DNA of 20,088 nt from the IMG/VR virus record IMGVR_UViG_3300025133_000761, positions 1-20,088 of that record, one strand, 5' to 3'. Both the position numbers and the translations under genes were made by a program. The notes under the pieces were generated by a model. That model was not told the origin of the DNA, searched no databases, and was given only the letters and a program-made list of their open reading frames with translations. Source of the DNA: a virus. Position 1 is the stretch's first letter. Every line of letters starts with the position of its first letter. This document shows, one piece after another, positions 1 through 7,880 of the stretch.

Positions 1-248
1 TCATGTGAAACAACATAGGCAAAACACTCATCCGGGGCAGAAGCGGTGACGGTCGCATTTGCGTACATGAGACTGGTGTATTTATCATCAAGATAAATCC
101 AATAGTCTCCATTTCCCGCCTTTGTCGCTGTAAAGCCGATACCGTCAGCAACAGTCGCGACGCCACTGCCGTCAGTGGTAACCCGCCCAGCAATAATCTT
201 CAGCTCACGTTCAAGCGCCTGAACATCTTTAAAATCCCTATTAGCCAT
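1..248 (-). CDS. Partial structural protein downstream of the capsid gene
   Basis: Reading leftward from an ATG at 246-248, the frame stays open to the window edge, giving about 82 residues that begin MANRDFKDVQALERELKI. After a short charged helical start comes a Thr/Ala/Gly/Val-rich stretch (TATKAGNGDYWIYLDDKYT) that looks like beta-structure, as in head decoration or minor structural proteins. The start is supported by GGGAGATGAAT just upstream. It is the first gene after the major capsid gene, separated by about 26 bp, so it is almost certainly co-transcribed with it. I do not recognise the family. A role as decoration, head-completion or fibre protein is inferred from position. The C-terminus lies outside the window. 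Confidence 0.75.
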   Translation of the reverse strand, partial: MANRDFKDVQALERELKIIAGRVTTDGSGVATVADGIGFTATKAGNGDYWIYLDDKYTSLMYANATVTASAPDECFAYVVSH

Positions 249-274
249 AATTCATCTCCCTTCAATGAGTTAAA

Positions 275-1522
275 TTATGCCAATGCTACGCGGCAGTTAT
301 AGCCAGGAGCATTGCAAGAAACGTTGCCGTAAAAACCGATACGTGTTTCGTACGCATCTGCGTCCGTTACGCGAAGCATGTTTTGGCCATCAAGGTCAAG
401 AATACTAACTGCTTGTCCAAGACTGTTTAGAGTCCAGGTATTTAGCTGAAGCATCCATGCAACGTTTGGCTGACAGTTATGGTCAGGAATAACCTTCATG
501 TGACCACGGGGACCATTTACAACCAATGCATCAAAGCCAACACTAGCATCGCTAGTCTTAACTTTGTCGTATTGAACTTTAGACCCAAGAGCTTTTTCAA
601 GGTTTGAGTAACTAGCAAAGTCCATAAAGATGTGGTCAGGGGCGCCGCCTTCGCGACCAATTAGAGACGCTCCTTCAATAAGAGCTTCCTCAATCGGCAA
701 GGCAGAACCGTCAAACCGGTTTCCACCCAATCGAGTAGTGTCGGCTGTTCGGTTAACACCAAAGTGTAACGTTGCTCCTGGGGCTGATTCCGGGCACCAA
801 GCCTCAAGTCCAGAAATCTTTAAAAGATCGTCTGCTTCTGTATAATCGCCTGCTTGAAAGACAGCATCGGCAGATCCAGAAGAAAGAATGTCGGCATCAA
901 GAGCCGCGCTCACAGTAATTACACCAGTTACACGGTTAATGGCCGAAATTGTTCGTGCGCCACCAGAGCGAAGAGCCGATGCACCGTCAGCAGCAAAAAC
1001 AATACTCATCCCGACTTCAAAGTTTACCACGTCCGCAATTGGGTTTAGTGTAAACGATGAGGCCGTAACAGGGTCAACGGTTACTGTACCAATTTGACCT
1101 GAACCATTTCGATACATTGCAACTGAAAGAGAGCGCTTAAGGCTATGAATTGCCCCGTCAATCTCGTTGCTTGCATAGCGAACAAAGGCGTCAGCATTGC
1201 CAGCAGAGGCACGAATTGCCTCATGTTGAATCGCCGCGAATGAGTAGTCTTTTACCCGCGTCAAAAAGAATTGACGCATAACAGACGTTGATGTGTTTGC
1301 TTGGCCTGTGCCAAAAGTAGCACTTCGGCGCTGCGGCCCAGTAACAACAAGTGGTACGGGCATTCCGTCACCACCAAACTTTTCATACTTAGGCATAAGA
1401 GCGAAAAGCGGGTTGTGCTCATACGTCATCGTTTTGATGCGCTCAGCTTTGTAGTGTTCTTTTAGGAGGTTATTAACCCCCGCTGCGGATGTGTCGATTC
1501 CTAATGGAGTTCCAGTAGCCAT
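275..1522 (-). CDS. Major capsid protein
   Basis: A 415-residue protein expected to form the icosahedral head shell. It sits directly after the scaffold-like gene (3-bp gap) and two genes after the portal, the usual place for a tailed-phage capsid gene, and its length is typical. The N-terminal 40 residues (GVNNLLKEHYKAERIKTMTY) are helical and charged, like a capsid N-arm. Next come a region rich in beta-strand and Gly (VPLVVTGPQRRSATFGTG) and a helix (EAIRASAGNADAFVRYASNE) compatible with the spine helix of the HK97 fold. The end (TRIGFYGNVSCNAPGYNCRVAL) is beta-rich with two Cys. There is no sign of a fused protease or of an N-terminal delta domain; the separate scaffold gene takes that role. 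The fold is inferred from context and composition, not from an alignment. Confidence 0.88.
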   Translation of the reverse strand: MATGTPLGIDTSAAGVNNLLKEHYKAERIKTMTYEHNPLFALMPKYEKFGGDGMPVPLVVTGPQRRSATFGTGQANTSTSVMRQFFLTRVKDYSFAAIQHEAIRASAGNADAFVRYASNEIDGAIHSLKRSLSVAMYRNGSGQIGTVTVDPVTASSFTLNPIADVVNFEVGMSIVFAADGASALRSGGARTISAINRVTGVITVSAALDADILSSGSADAVFQAGDYTEADDLLKISGLEAWCPESAPGATLHFGVNRTADTTRLGGNRFDGSALPIEEALIEGASLIGREGGAPDHIFMDFASYSNLEKALGSKVQYDKVKTSDASVGFDALVVNGPRGHMKVIPDHNCQPNVAWMLQLNTWTLNSLGQAVSILDLDGQNMLRVTDADAYETRIGFYGNVSCNAPGYNCRVALA

Positions 1523-1525
1523 AAT

Positions 1526-2428
1526 TTATCTCGCTTGCCCTGCTTCAATCATGCGGGCGATACGCTCCAGGGATTCTTCGCGAGACAACATACCAGTGTC
1601 TTTCTCGCTCGCCCCCGTAGCAAGTTGATTTGTCAGTGTCTTTGGTTTTTTCTGAGCCCTTTTTACGGGTTCAGTTCCTACTGCGTCATCAACCGGCGTT
1701 TCCTGCGACTCCGATGCTGGCCGTGAAAGCCCATACTTCTTCTGCAACTTTTCAGCCTTAAAATAACCCTCCAGCGACTCTTCAAGGCTTTCTTCTACAA
1801 GGTCTGCCGCTTGGGCTGCCGTTATTTCACGGCCATTATTCTCGTAAAAGTCACGCATAAGCTGCGGCACCATCCACTGCATGTTTCCGGCACGTAAAAG
1901 CTCATACTTTGGTTCATTGTCCACGAATTTTGAAACTTGGTCAACAAAGGAGTTCCACTCAGTGGTTTCTTTTTGCTTTGTTGCGGTTTCTTCTTTTTCT
2001 TTTTGAGCATTAATTAACGCTTCGATTTGTTTTGCCTGCTCTTCAATTTTTTGCGTCATTACGCTTTCAGCGGGCAATTCACCGTTAATATCCTGGTGCA
2101 ACAGGTCTTTTATGCTCACCCCATTACTCTTTAGAAACTCTAAAGGATTGGTTTGAGCAAGCTTTCGAGCATCTTTTATTGCTTGAATTTCGGCTTTTAA
2201 CTGCTCGTTTTCAGATTTAAACAGCTTTGAAGCTTCTTGTTGTTGCTGAAATGCTGCCTCTTTTCGCGCAATTGCAGCAAACGCGCTAACAACATCGGGC
2301 GATGGCTCCGCTGACGGTTCAGGCGACGGCGCCACCTCCGCTACAGATAACTCACCCTCCGGTGCGGATAATTCAGGCTCTACGGCAACTTCAGCTTCTA
2401 CTGCGACTTCTTGCACTTCTTCACTCAT
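1526..2428 (-). CDS. Head scaffolding protein
   Basis: A 300-residue acidic protein placed between portal and capsid, as scaffold proteins usually are. Residues 1-50 are a Glu/Ala/Pro/Val-rich low-complexity tail (VAVEAEVAVEPELSAPEGEL). Residues about 50-165 form a long charged helix with coiled-coil character (FQQQQEASKLFKSENEQLKAEI). A second helical part follows, and the C-terminus is basic (VKRAQKKPKT), as expected for the segment that contacts capsid protein. A strong ribosome binding site (TAGGAGACATT before the ATG) supports the start and suggests high expression. The gene lies 8 bp after the portal gene. No protease motif is visible, so a protease-scaffold fusion is unlikely. Scaffolds diverge fast, so the call rests on position and composition. 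Confidence 0.82.
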   Translation of the reverse strand: MSEEVQEVAVEAEVAVEPELSAPEGELSVAEVAPSPEPSAEPSPDVVSAFAAIARKEAAFQQQQEASKLFKSENEQLKAEIQAIKDARKLAQTNPLEFLKSNGVSIKDLLHQDINGELPAESVMTQKIEEQAKQIEALINAQKEKEETATKQKETTEWNSFVDQVSKFVDNEPKYELLRAGNMQWMVPQLMRDFYENNGREITAAQAADLVEESLEESLEGYFKAEKLQKKYGLSRPASESQETPVDDAVGTEPVKRAQKKPKTLTNQLATGASEKDTGMLSREESLERIARMIEAGQAR

Positions 2429-2436
2429 AATGTCTC

Positions 2437-4338
2437 CTACATTGGAATTGCTTGGTCAGCCCCTTGTGGTGCTGCGGCTTCTTCAGCCATCATTTGTTCG
2501 CCCATTGCTGGTGGTGTAGCGCCAGTTGGCGCAATCATGCCCTCTGGCCCCATTGCTTCGCCAGGTGCCCCGCCTTGAGGTCCCATCTGGGATTGGGCCT
2601 GCATTTGTGCCTCTGCTTGGGCCTTTTGCGCTTCTGCCTGCATTCTCCCGATAAGAGATACACAGTCCTCCATGAACCTACGCAGCAAATCCTGTCGCTC
2701 TTCTGGGACCTTGTTTACCTTGGCTTTTAAATAAGCCGAACGAACCAAGCGCATTGCTAACGGTAAGTCAGTAAAAGGCTCAGGAGGGGAATAAATCCCA
2801 TGCTCAAGCATCTGCTCAATTTGCTGCATTACGTCATCATAAGCAGCCATTGCCATGTTATTCACAGCGGCAATATCTGGATAATCAAGAAGACCGCGAG
2901 CCTCTTGCTGGGAAAGCATCCCGGCCTGAAGCATTTCAATGACTTTTTGAAGCTTACCGGCAGGAGTCGTTGGCAGAAGATTGGTTGGATAAATCTTCAT
3001 AACGTACTGGTCATTTTTAAGATTAATATCTTTCCATTTTATCTTTTCGATAAATTTATCACCGTGACTAATAACCTCGAAGTTATCCCCGCGCTCAGCG
3101 GCAGTACGCGCAATATCAATCATCTGATGCGCTGCGTCCAAAAAGACACGTTCATACTGCTGCGCGGTAATCATAAAACGCTCGGTTTCGATATCCTGGA
3201 ACTCACGAAGAGCTACACCAGACTCTAGTCCTGCTGGCTTTTTAGACTGTGCCGCTAATTGAGAAATACCCGTAATCTCATAGGCTCGATTAAATAACCG
3301 GTCTAAGTGAGAAAAAATTTCACCCGATACAGTCTTAGGGACAAAGAACTGAGGCGGCGTGCCTCGGTACTCAATAACACCCCAAGTTTCGTTATTTAGG
3401 TGAGCTTTGGCAATCTTGGAGCCTGCTTCAACAAAAACCTTTGGCTTTGCCAGGTGCATTTGTTCCTGGATATTAAAAAGCAGCTTATTAATTTCTAACT
3501 GAATACCAGTCAGTTGTTCAGAGAGCCCTTGCCCGAAGAAGCCGAGAAGGCGTTCAGTCCATCGGATAAACACGAACGGAAAGTAATCGCGCTCATACGG
3601 TTCTTCGAGCAGCGTAGCGCCATCAATGCAAATAGCGTGGCGTCCATCTCCGGCGTCCTTACCACTAGGTAAGTGCCAAGCTTCGATGCACAGGATTTGA
3701 CTGCTGTGGTCTTCATCTCCGTAGTCACCCTCTGGTGGCGCCGCTGAATAAATTTCATCGCGCCTCTCTGGATAAATAGCATGAAGAACATCCCTATCGA
3801 CATACTTGACCTGGAAAAGCTGGCGAGGCTTACCGTAAACAGCCTCTCGGTCATCGACAACAATTTCATCAGGAAAGACTCGCTCTACTTCGATTTGTTC
3901 CTGGCCTTCGTAAATCTTCATTGCGCCTGTGCCAAAAACACAAGCATCCATAAAAACCCTTGGAGCTATGTCGTAAATCTTGGTGGCGTAAAATTGACCT
4001 TCACAAAACTTATCGAGCAATTTAGCGCGTCTTTGCATCCGATAATCGCCATCACTGGTCAAAAAGGTCGCTTTAGGGCGGTTTTTTGCGATTTTAGCGG
4101 TAACAGTGTCACACATTGACTGAATAACATTCAAAGTTACTCTGTGACGCATCGATGTGCTCTTGCTTCGAGCGTAGGTACTGCTACTCAAGCCAGAATT
4201 ATAATAATTGCCATAGAGCCGAAGGTTTTGAAGGTTTTGTTCCTTACGATAGCTTTGGTCATCCAAAATAGCTTCGTATCGTTCCATCACGCCTTCATGG
4301 GCATCTTTTTTAGAGTTCCACCAGTTTTCCATCATCAT
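2437..4338 (-). CDS. Portal protein
   Basis: A 633-residue protein expected to form the ring at the DNA-entry vertex, which docks the terminase and later the tail. It lies between the large terminase and the scaffold gene, the canonical position, and its length fits the larger portal families. Visible features are an aromatic helical N-terminus (MENWWNSKKDAHEGVMERYE), a basic patch (RSKSTSMRHRVTLNVIQS), a beta-rich centre (EQIEVERVFPDEIVVDDREA), and a helical segment (SEQLTGIQLEINKLLFNIQE) resembling a portal stem and crown. The last 60 residues are low-complexity Gln/Met/Ala/Pro-rich (AQAEAQMQAQSQMGPQGGAP), like a portal C-terminal barrel or tail. Three ATG codons are stacked at 4330-4338 after GGGGG. 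The third gives the best ribosome-binding-site spacing, so the true N-terminus may be two residues shorter. The start overlaps the upstream gene's stop. Confidence 0.9.
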   Translation of the reverse strand: MMMENWWNSKKDAHEGVMERYEAILDDQSYRKEQNLQNLRLYGNYYNSGLSSSTYARSKSTSMRHRVTLNVIQSMCDTVTAKIAKNRPKATFLTSDGDYRMQRRAKLLDKFCEGQFYATKIYDIAPRVFMDACVFGTGAMKIYEGQEQIEVERVFPDEIVVDDREAVYGKPRQLFQVKYVDRDVLHAIYPERRDEIYSAAPPEGDYGDEDHSSQILCIEAWHLPSGKDAGDGRHAICIDGATLLEEPYERDYFPFVFIRWTERLLGFFGQGLSEQLTGIQLEINKLLFNIQEQMHLAKPKVFVEAGSKIAKAHLNNETWGVIEYRGTPPQFFVPKTVSGEIFSHLDRLFNRAYEITGISQLAAQSKKPAGLESGVALREFQDIETERFMITAQQYERVFLDAAHQMIDIARTAAERGDNFEVISHGDKFIEKIKWKDINLKNDQYVMKIYPTNLLPTTPAGKLQKVIEMLQAGMLSQQEARGLLDYPDIAAVNNMAMAAYDDVMQQIEQMLEHGIYSPPEPFTDLPLAMRLVRSAYLKAKVNKVPEERQDLLRRFMEDCVSLIGRMQAEAQKAQAEAQMQAQSQMGPQGGAPGEAMGPEGMIAPTGATPPAMGEQMMAEEAAAPQGADQAIPM

Positions 4339-4544
4339 CCCCCAGAGGAATAGTAGAGTAAGAAGTCATCTTCTTTTTCAGGGTCGAGGTCAGCTTGCTG
4401 ATAATCTTCAGGAATAGCAAACCCAACTTCTGGAACCTTATCAGGAAACACGACTGAAATTTTACCATTTGGAGTCTCATAACTGATACTTTTTGCGCCA
4501 ATGCTTTGGCCAAACTGTACAGCTTCTTTTAATTCATCATCCAT
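4335..4544 (-). CDS. Small acidic protein between terminase and portal
   Basis: A 69-residue acidic protein that begins MDDELKEAVQFGQSIGAK and ends in a Glu/Asp-rich tail (DLDPEKEDDFLLYYSSGG). It overlaps the end of the large terminase by 16 bp and the portal start by 4 bp, so it is translationally coupled inside the packaging operon. The central part (ISYETPNGKISVVFPDKVP) could form a small beta unit. I do not recognise the family. Position suggests a packaging or portal accessory, but that is inference. A 67-residue alternative frame at the same place is ignored because it lacks this coupling. Confidence 0.72.
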   Translation of the reverse strand: MDDELKEAVQFGQSIGAKSISYETPNGKISVVFPDKVPEVGFAIPEDYQQADLDPEKEDDFLLYYSSGG

Positions 4545-5992
4545 TCAAGGTTACCTGTCCCTTCATTGTCGTTATCTTCAAGCTTCATAGCTGCGTTTTC
4601 CCAGTATTCATCTTCTAGTTTTTTATAATACTCAGGGGTTCCCCTGGATGGCGGCAAGATAGCTTCTTCATGAGTAAAGTGCTTGGATTCTCTCCAGGCA
4701 TAAAGGCAGGCATCGGCGAGGTGGTTATCAAACCGGCCATCTTCTTTTCGGCGGTCCTCGTCCCACTGTAAGAGACGCCACTCATCCACTAAATCTGACA
4801 AGCCATTTACTAAAATATTTCCAGCAGCTAAATCTGAGTTCATTAATTCGATGTAAGCCGCTTTGTTTCGTTTTTCTGCCGCCTGGATAGGCAGAGCCCA
4901 CCGCTGGCGAAATTCTTCGACAATTGATTTACCTAGTCCACCCGTATCAGCGACTATCGACGTAAAATTATACATCTCATTATATTCATGAATTTTCTGG
5001 GCAATGTCTGAAGGAAGCATTTTCGACTGCTTGAAAGTATCCACCACATAAAAATGCGGCAAGTCAGCGCTGTACGCCCCAATAACAAAGGCCGTTGCGT
5101 CTTCATAACCTAAATCCACCCCTAGAATGTAGTCAAAATCATGCTCATGGTGCGGCACGTCATCATAAAAATTCTTTTCTTCAGAGTATTTATAAACCAA
5201 GGAGTCTTCAGACCTAATCCATTGGCCCTTCCACTCTCGAAGATAAACCGGGTTTGTGTCGTCCCATTTCTTCTGGCGCATACGCTTTTCAAGCCAGTCC
5301 TTGGCGTGAGGTATGTGCGGGTTGTCCATAATGGTCCAGTGGTGGTTACTGTAGGCAAACGCGGGATTTGTCGTTGCATGAAAGAATGTGCCCGAACAAG
5401 CAGCGTTAGGTGTCCCAATCATTGCTAGTGTGCCGTTATGGTCAATAAGCGCAGGCTCAAGAACCTCTTGAACAAGCTCTTCCATGTGGGCACCAAAACT
5501 AGCAGCCTCATCAAGAATAACTAGACGGTAAGCAGACCCACGAAGCTTATCGATATCAGCCTCATCGTTAGCGCCGGTTAAAATTATTTGGCTGTTATTG
5601 GGCAGTGTCGCCACGAGCTCTGAGTTATTAAACCGCATTCCTATGTGGTATTTCCGGTTTGCTCTTTTAAGCTCCATCCACATTAGACGCTTAGCACTTG
5701 TGCGTGTAAGTGCGATGTAGGCCGACAATGAATCAGGATGTTTAGATGCTGTTTCAATCAGGTAGTAACAACTGGCGTAAGTCTTACCAGCTCGCCGAGA
5801 ACACAAAGCGGTTTTAAAAGAAGAGGGATCATTAATAAACGCGAGCTGTTGCTCGAATAAGTCCTCTTGCCACCGATAACTGCGGTCTTTAGATGCAGCC
5901 GTATCCTCTTTAAGAGCATTGGCATCACCAAAGCGCTTAACAAATTCCTTAAGAACCTGGCGAGAGGCGTATGACTCAGGCGGCTTTGACAT
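4529..5992 (-). CDS. terL: Terminase large subunit (packaging ATPase and nuclease)
   Basis: A 487-residue motor protein that pumps DNA into the prohead and cuts it. The ATPase half shows a Walker A variant CSRRAGKT at residues 64-71, a Walker B LVILDEA at about 157-163 with the catalytic Glu, and a coupling motif at GTP (193-195). The nuclease half has the RNase H-like acidic triad: D293 in GVDLGYEDATA, D349 in VADTGGLGKS, and D422 or D427 in DNHLADACLYA. All catalytic positions are present and the length is normal for the family. The gene overlaps the preceding small gene by 17 bp and the following one by 16 bp, so it is fully embedded in the late operon. This is one of the most secure calls in the window. 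Confidence 0.96.
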   Translation of the reverse strand: MSKPPESYASRQVLKEFVKRFGDANALKEDTAASKDRSYRWQEDLFEQQLAFINDPSSFKTALCSRRAGKTYASCYYLIETASKHPDSLSAYIALTRTSAKRLMWMELKRANRKYHIGMRFNNSELVATLPNNSQIILTGANDEADIDKLRGSAYRLVILDEAASFGAHMEELVQEVLEPALIDHNGTLAMIGTPNAACSGTFFHATTNPAFAYSNHHWTIMDNPHIPHAKDWLEKRMRQKKWDDTNPVYLREWKGQWIRSEDSLVYKYSEEKNFYDDVPHHEHDFDYILGVDLGYEDATAFVIGAYSADLPHFYVVDTFKQSKMLPSDIAQKIHEYNEMYNFTSIVADTGGLGKSIVEEFRQRWALPIQAAEKRNKAAYIELMNSDLAAGNILVNGLSDLVDEWRLLQWDEDRRKEDGRFDNHLADACLYAWRESKHFTHEEAILPPSRGTPEYYKKLEDEYWENAAMKLEDNDNEGTGNLEWMMN

Positions 5993-6221
5993 CCGTTACC
6001 TTCTTAGGCCGACCTTTTTTTGGCGCAGCTTTGCCTTTTGTCCGGCACCAAGAGATTGAAGTCATCGGGAGCCAATAAGAACCCTTCTTCTTATCGACAA
6101 CCCGAACCCCCAAAACTCCCTCGACTTTTTCAAAACCCAGCTCAAAATGGTCAGAAGATAAAAAACTCTTGTTTATTACGCTTCGGGCCGATTCTGTAAG
6201 TTGTATTCCTACAATCTCCAT
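5976..6221 (-). CDS. Small basic protein upstream of the large terminase
   Basis: An 81-residue protein that begins MEIVGIQLTESARSVINK and ends in a strongly basic tail (RTKGKAAPKKGRPKKVTD). The tail contains GRPKK, which resembles an AT-hook core (GRP flanked by Lys), so DNA or RNA contact is plausible. It overlaps the large terminase start by 17 bp and the upstream gene by 13 bp, showing translational coupling. I do not recognise a family. The basic tail and the place next to the terminase suggest a packaging or DNA-binding accessory, which is inference. Confidence 0.7.
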   Translation of the reverse strand: MEIVGIQLTESARSVINKSFLSSDHFELGFEKVEGVLGVRVVDKKKGSYWLPMTSISWCRTKGKAAPKKGRPKKVTDVKAA

Positions 6222-6715
6222 TCTTCACTCTCAATCTTTTCCAAGCCCTCGGGTCTTTGGATGTTTGGGACATAAAACAGATTATAGGGCTGCTTTAGGT
6301 CTTTGAATATAAAACTTTTATGGCTACAGAGGATAGGTTCGCCCTTCTCGTGCTCAAAAAAGCCTAAAAGGGCCTTACATAGCCCGAATTTACGTAATGA
6401 TTTCTTGGTGTAAGCAAAATGAACGATAAAACGATTGTTCTTAGTACGCACACCACAAACCCAGGCAAATATTAGATTTGGGTCTTCGTTTGAGCAAGCA
6501 ATAACCGTAATCGAGTTTTCCATGAGGTTTTTTATGACTTCTCGATGGGATTTAAAGAAAAGGGGCTGGTACTGGTCTTTGTTTTGGACCCACCAGGAAT
6601 CTAGCCAGCTTTTATAAACAAAGCTCGAATCACCTTGGTCGGCTAGACGGATATACACAGGCAGCTTATCGTTGTGCATCATTGGATTATAAGGGGGCGC
6701 CGCTTCGGTGGTCAT
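6209..6715 (-). CDS. GNAT-like acetyltransferase fold protein
   Basis: A 168-residue protein with the order expected of a GNAT domain. An N-terminal strand and helix (VYIRLADQGDSSFVYKSWLD) is followed by a middle strand pair (SITVIACSNEDPNLIFAWVCG). Then comes a motif A-like strand and helix (FIVHFAYTKKSLRKFGLCKA, then LLGFFE), where RKFGLCKALL takes the place of the Q/RxxGxG/A acetyl-CoA loop. The loop is degenerate: the second Gly of the motif is Cys or Lys here, so CoA binding may be weak or lost. It is coupled by 4-13 bp overlaps to its neighbours in the packaging operon. GNAT-like genes next to terminase genes occur in other phages, but their role there is unclear. The call rests on pattern recognition only. 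Confidence 0.5.
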   Translation of the reverse strand: MTTEAAPPYNPMMHNDKLPVYIRLADQGDSSFVYKSWLDSWWVQNKDQYQPLFFKSHREVIKNLMENSITVIACSNEDPNLIFAWVCGVRTKNNRFIVHFAYTKKSLRKFGLCKALLGFFEHEKGEPILCSHKSFIFKDLKQPYNLFYVPNIQRPEGLEKIESEEWRL

Positions 6716-7158
6716 TTATCACTGTCCTTTAATCGGTCGCTTGTCATTTCGGCCAGCTTGATTAAGTCAGCGTCACTCATGGCGTCTAGGTCAGACTGCT
6801 CCTTGAGCTCTTTTTCAATGCCGACAATCTGGGCCAGTGAGCGGGTCATCTGCCCGAAGGAATGCACCTGTTGGCGGTCTAGGCCGCTACTTGAGGTAGA
6901 AACCCTAAGATGGTGCCTTACCTCGGAATCAATCACCGCAAGGGCGTTTTCCATGATGCTGTGGAGACTAGGCATAACCCGAATATCAATTAGGTCAGCT
7001 TGGCGCTTATTTATCTGGACTCTGGACCCCTCGGTTTCAAGGTCCTGCTCGGCGAGCTCTAGGATTTCTCGGCGGTCTAGCTTGCCACCTTTAGTCTTGC
7101 AAGCCTCGTCATATCGGACCTCAAGACTCTTCCCCATATAGATTTTCTTCTTCGACAT
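6712..7158 (-). CDS. Probable terminase small subunit
   Basis: A 148-residue, mostly helical protein that is the first gene of the late operon. It begins MSKKKIYMGKSLEVRYDEACK and continues with a charged helical region (GGKLDRREILELAEQDLE). A long helix pair follows (residues about 55-120, including ADLIDIRVMPSLHSIMENA and MTRSLAQIVGIEKELKEQ), and the end is acidic. Size, helical content and the position upstream of the large terminase fit a small terminase, which recognises the packaging site and hands DNA to TerL. No clear helix-turn-helix is visible at the N-terminus, so the assignment is by position. It overlaps the next gene by 4 bp. The start has only a weak GGGTGA ribosome binding site, preceded by a structured leader. 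Confidence 0.55.
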   Translation of the reverse strand: MSKKKIYMGKSLEVRYDEACKTKGGKLDRREILELAEQDLETEGSRVQINKRQADLIDIRVMPSLHSIMENALAVIDSEVRHHLRVSTSSSGLDRQQVHSFGQMTRSLAQIVGIEKELKEQSDLDAMSDADLIKLAEMTSDRLKDSDK

Positions 7159-7194
7159 AGTTCACCCGCAATTTGGACGGGGGCGGTTTTTACA

Positions 7195-7234
7195 CCTCTG
7201 GTTTCATCCCCCGGCATCAAAAATAAAACAGAGG
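7195..7234 (-). other. Leader hairpin ahead of the late operon
   Basis: The arms 7195-7204 and 7225-7234 pair over 10 bp with one mismatch (CCTCTG against CAGAGG, plus an AT extension) around a 20-nt loop. On the minus strand this falls in the untranslated leader between the predicted promoter and the first late gene. It has no T-run directly after it, so it is not an intrinsic terminator. It may shape mRNA stability or late translation. Confidence 0.45.
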
Positions 7235-7259
7235 GGAGTTTAAATCAAATTTTATAAAT

Positions 7260-7287
7260 TATTTAATAATGTACCGCACTGCGTCAA
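7260..7287 (-). promoter_or_regulatory. Candidate promoter of the late operon
   Basis: On the minus strand a TTGACG (7282-7287) is followed after 16 nt by TAAATA (7260-7265), within an AT-rich tract. It would start RNA about 100 nt upstream of the first late gene and include the leader hairpin. Unlike the early promoters it has no TACNNT box and no GGACTAAC leader word, so it may belong to a different regulatory class. The boxes are read by eye. Confidence 0.45.
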
Positions 7288-7337
7288 ATGTAATTAAGGG
7301 GGAGTGAGTGTGAGGTTATTAAATATTAAAAGGGAAA

Positions 7338-7350
7338 CCCCGGCGCGGGG
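7338..7350 (-). other. Short GC-rich hairpin
   Basis: CCCCG (7338-7342) pairs perfectly with CGGGG (7346-7350) across a GCG loop. Read on the minus strand it is followed by TTTCCCTTTT, which makes it a weak terminator candidate that could insulate the late promoter from transcription entering from the right. The 3-nt loop and the interrupted T-run make it marginal. Confidence 0.3.
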
Positions 7351-7459
7351 GTGCCCCCTACCCCTTAGTCGATTGTTTATAATTCGGAAAGTACGCCGCA
7401 ACGCCGCACAGAATACAAGCCTATTGATACCAGCCACTTACCCCATTTTCACTTATTCG

Positions 7460-7477
7460 GTTGCGGTCAACCACTAC
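7460..7477 (+). promoter_or_regulatory. Dyad operator copy 4
   Basis: GTTGCGG TCAA CCACTAC. The left half-site is identical to the three other copies in the window. The 4-nt centre is TCAA (class TYAN), and the right half-site matches its inverted partner at 5 of 7 positions. This is the only copy for which I cannot pick a convincing promoter. It lies about 170 bp upstream of the late promoter. Its right half overlaps one of the CACTACCGAA repeats. Confidence 0.55.
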
Positions 7478-7642
7478 CGAACGAACGACGGTCGACCATC
7501 CAGCAAACACCTTTGGGGATATTACAAAAGCCGATTCAGGATAGGCCACAACCACCGAATAATCGAACCGAACAAAATACAGCCCTTTGTGCGCCCTTGT
7601 GGCGCCGACCACGCACAAGCCACGGAAAAACCACACCACAGC

Positions 7643-7736
7643 TCTCGAGCGTCTCGAGCGTAGCACCCAGCGCGCGCGTTTTGTGCGCGCGGCGTCGAAA
7701 ATAGATAAAAATCGAATAAAATAGATAAAAATCTAT
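7643..7736. repeat. Cluster of short repeats and palindromes
   Basis: In under 100 bp there are four structures. There is a perfect 9-bp tandem repeat TCTCGAGCG (7643-7660). An alternating palindrome CGCGCGC / GCGCGCG has a 7-nt loop (7671-7691). A 16-bp direct repeat AAAATAGATAAAAATC occurs twice with a 20-bp period (7698-7713 and 7718-7733). An ATAGAT / ATCTAT hairpin (7721-7736) overlaps the second copy. A GC-rich stem beside AT-rich direct repeats is the usual look of an origin unwinding region or a packaging site. Confidence 0.55.
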
Positions 7737-7844
7737 CGCCCTGACTTCTGCCAGCAATAAATTATCACCAGTGGCGCCGATAAAAGCACCACAACGGCAG
7801 AGGATAGCTTGTAAGGGGATAAAGTGAGCCAGATACACCGCAAG

Positions 7845-7880
7845 CGGAGTCAAATTAATGCTGTGATGTACCTGACTCCG
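7845..7880. repeat. Spaced 8-bp inverted repeat
   Basis: CGGAGTCA at 7845-7852 and TGACTCCG at 7873-7880 are perfect reverse complements separated by 20 bp. The wide spacer suits a protein-bound operator contacting two helical faces better than an RNA stem. The function is unknown. Confidence 0.4.

Noticed and set aside
1980-1986. Another GTTGCGG match
   Set aside because: It lies inside the scaffold coding sequence. The centre is TTTC and the right half does not match the dyad, so it is not counted as an operator.
7396-7402. CCGCAAC in the intergenic region
   Set aside because: Only a half-site. The centre does not fit TYAN and there is no inverted partner.
7304-7663. Plus-strand frame of 119 codons starting with GTG in the gene-free region
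   Set aside because: Rich in Arg, Pro and His with no domain-like pattern. It starts inside a purine tract and runs through an operator and repeats.
7536-7853. Minus-strand frame of 105 codons
   Set aside because: No ATG or ribosome binding site at good spacing. It reads through the GC palindrome and AT repeats and overlaps other unlikely frames.
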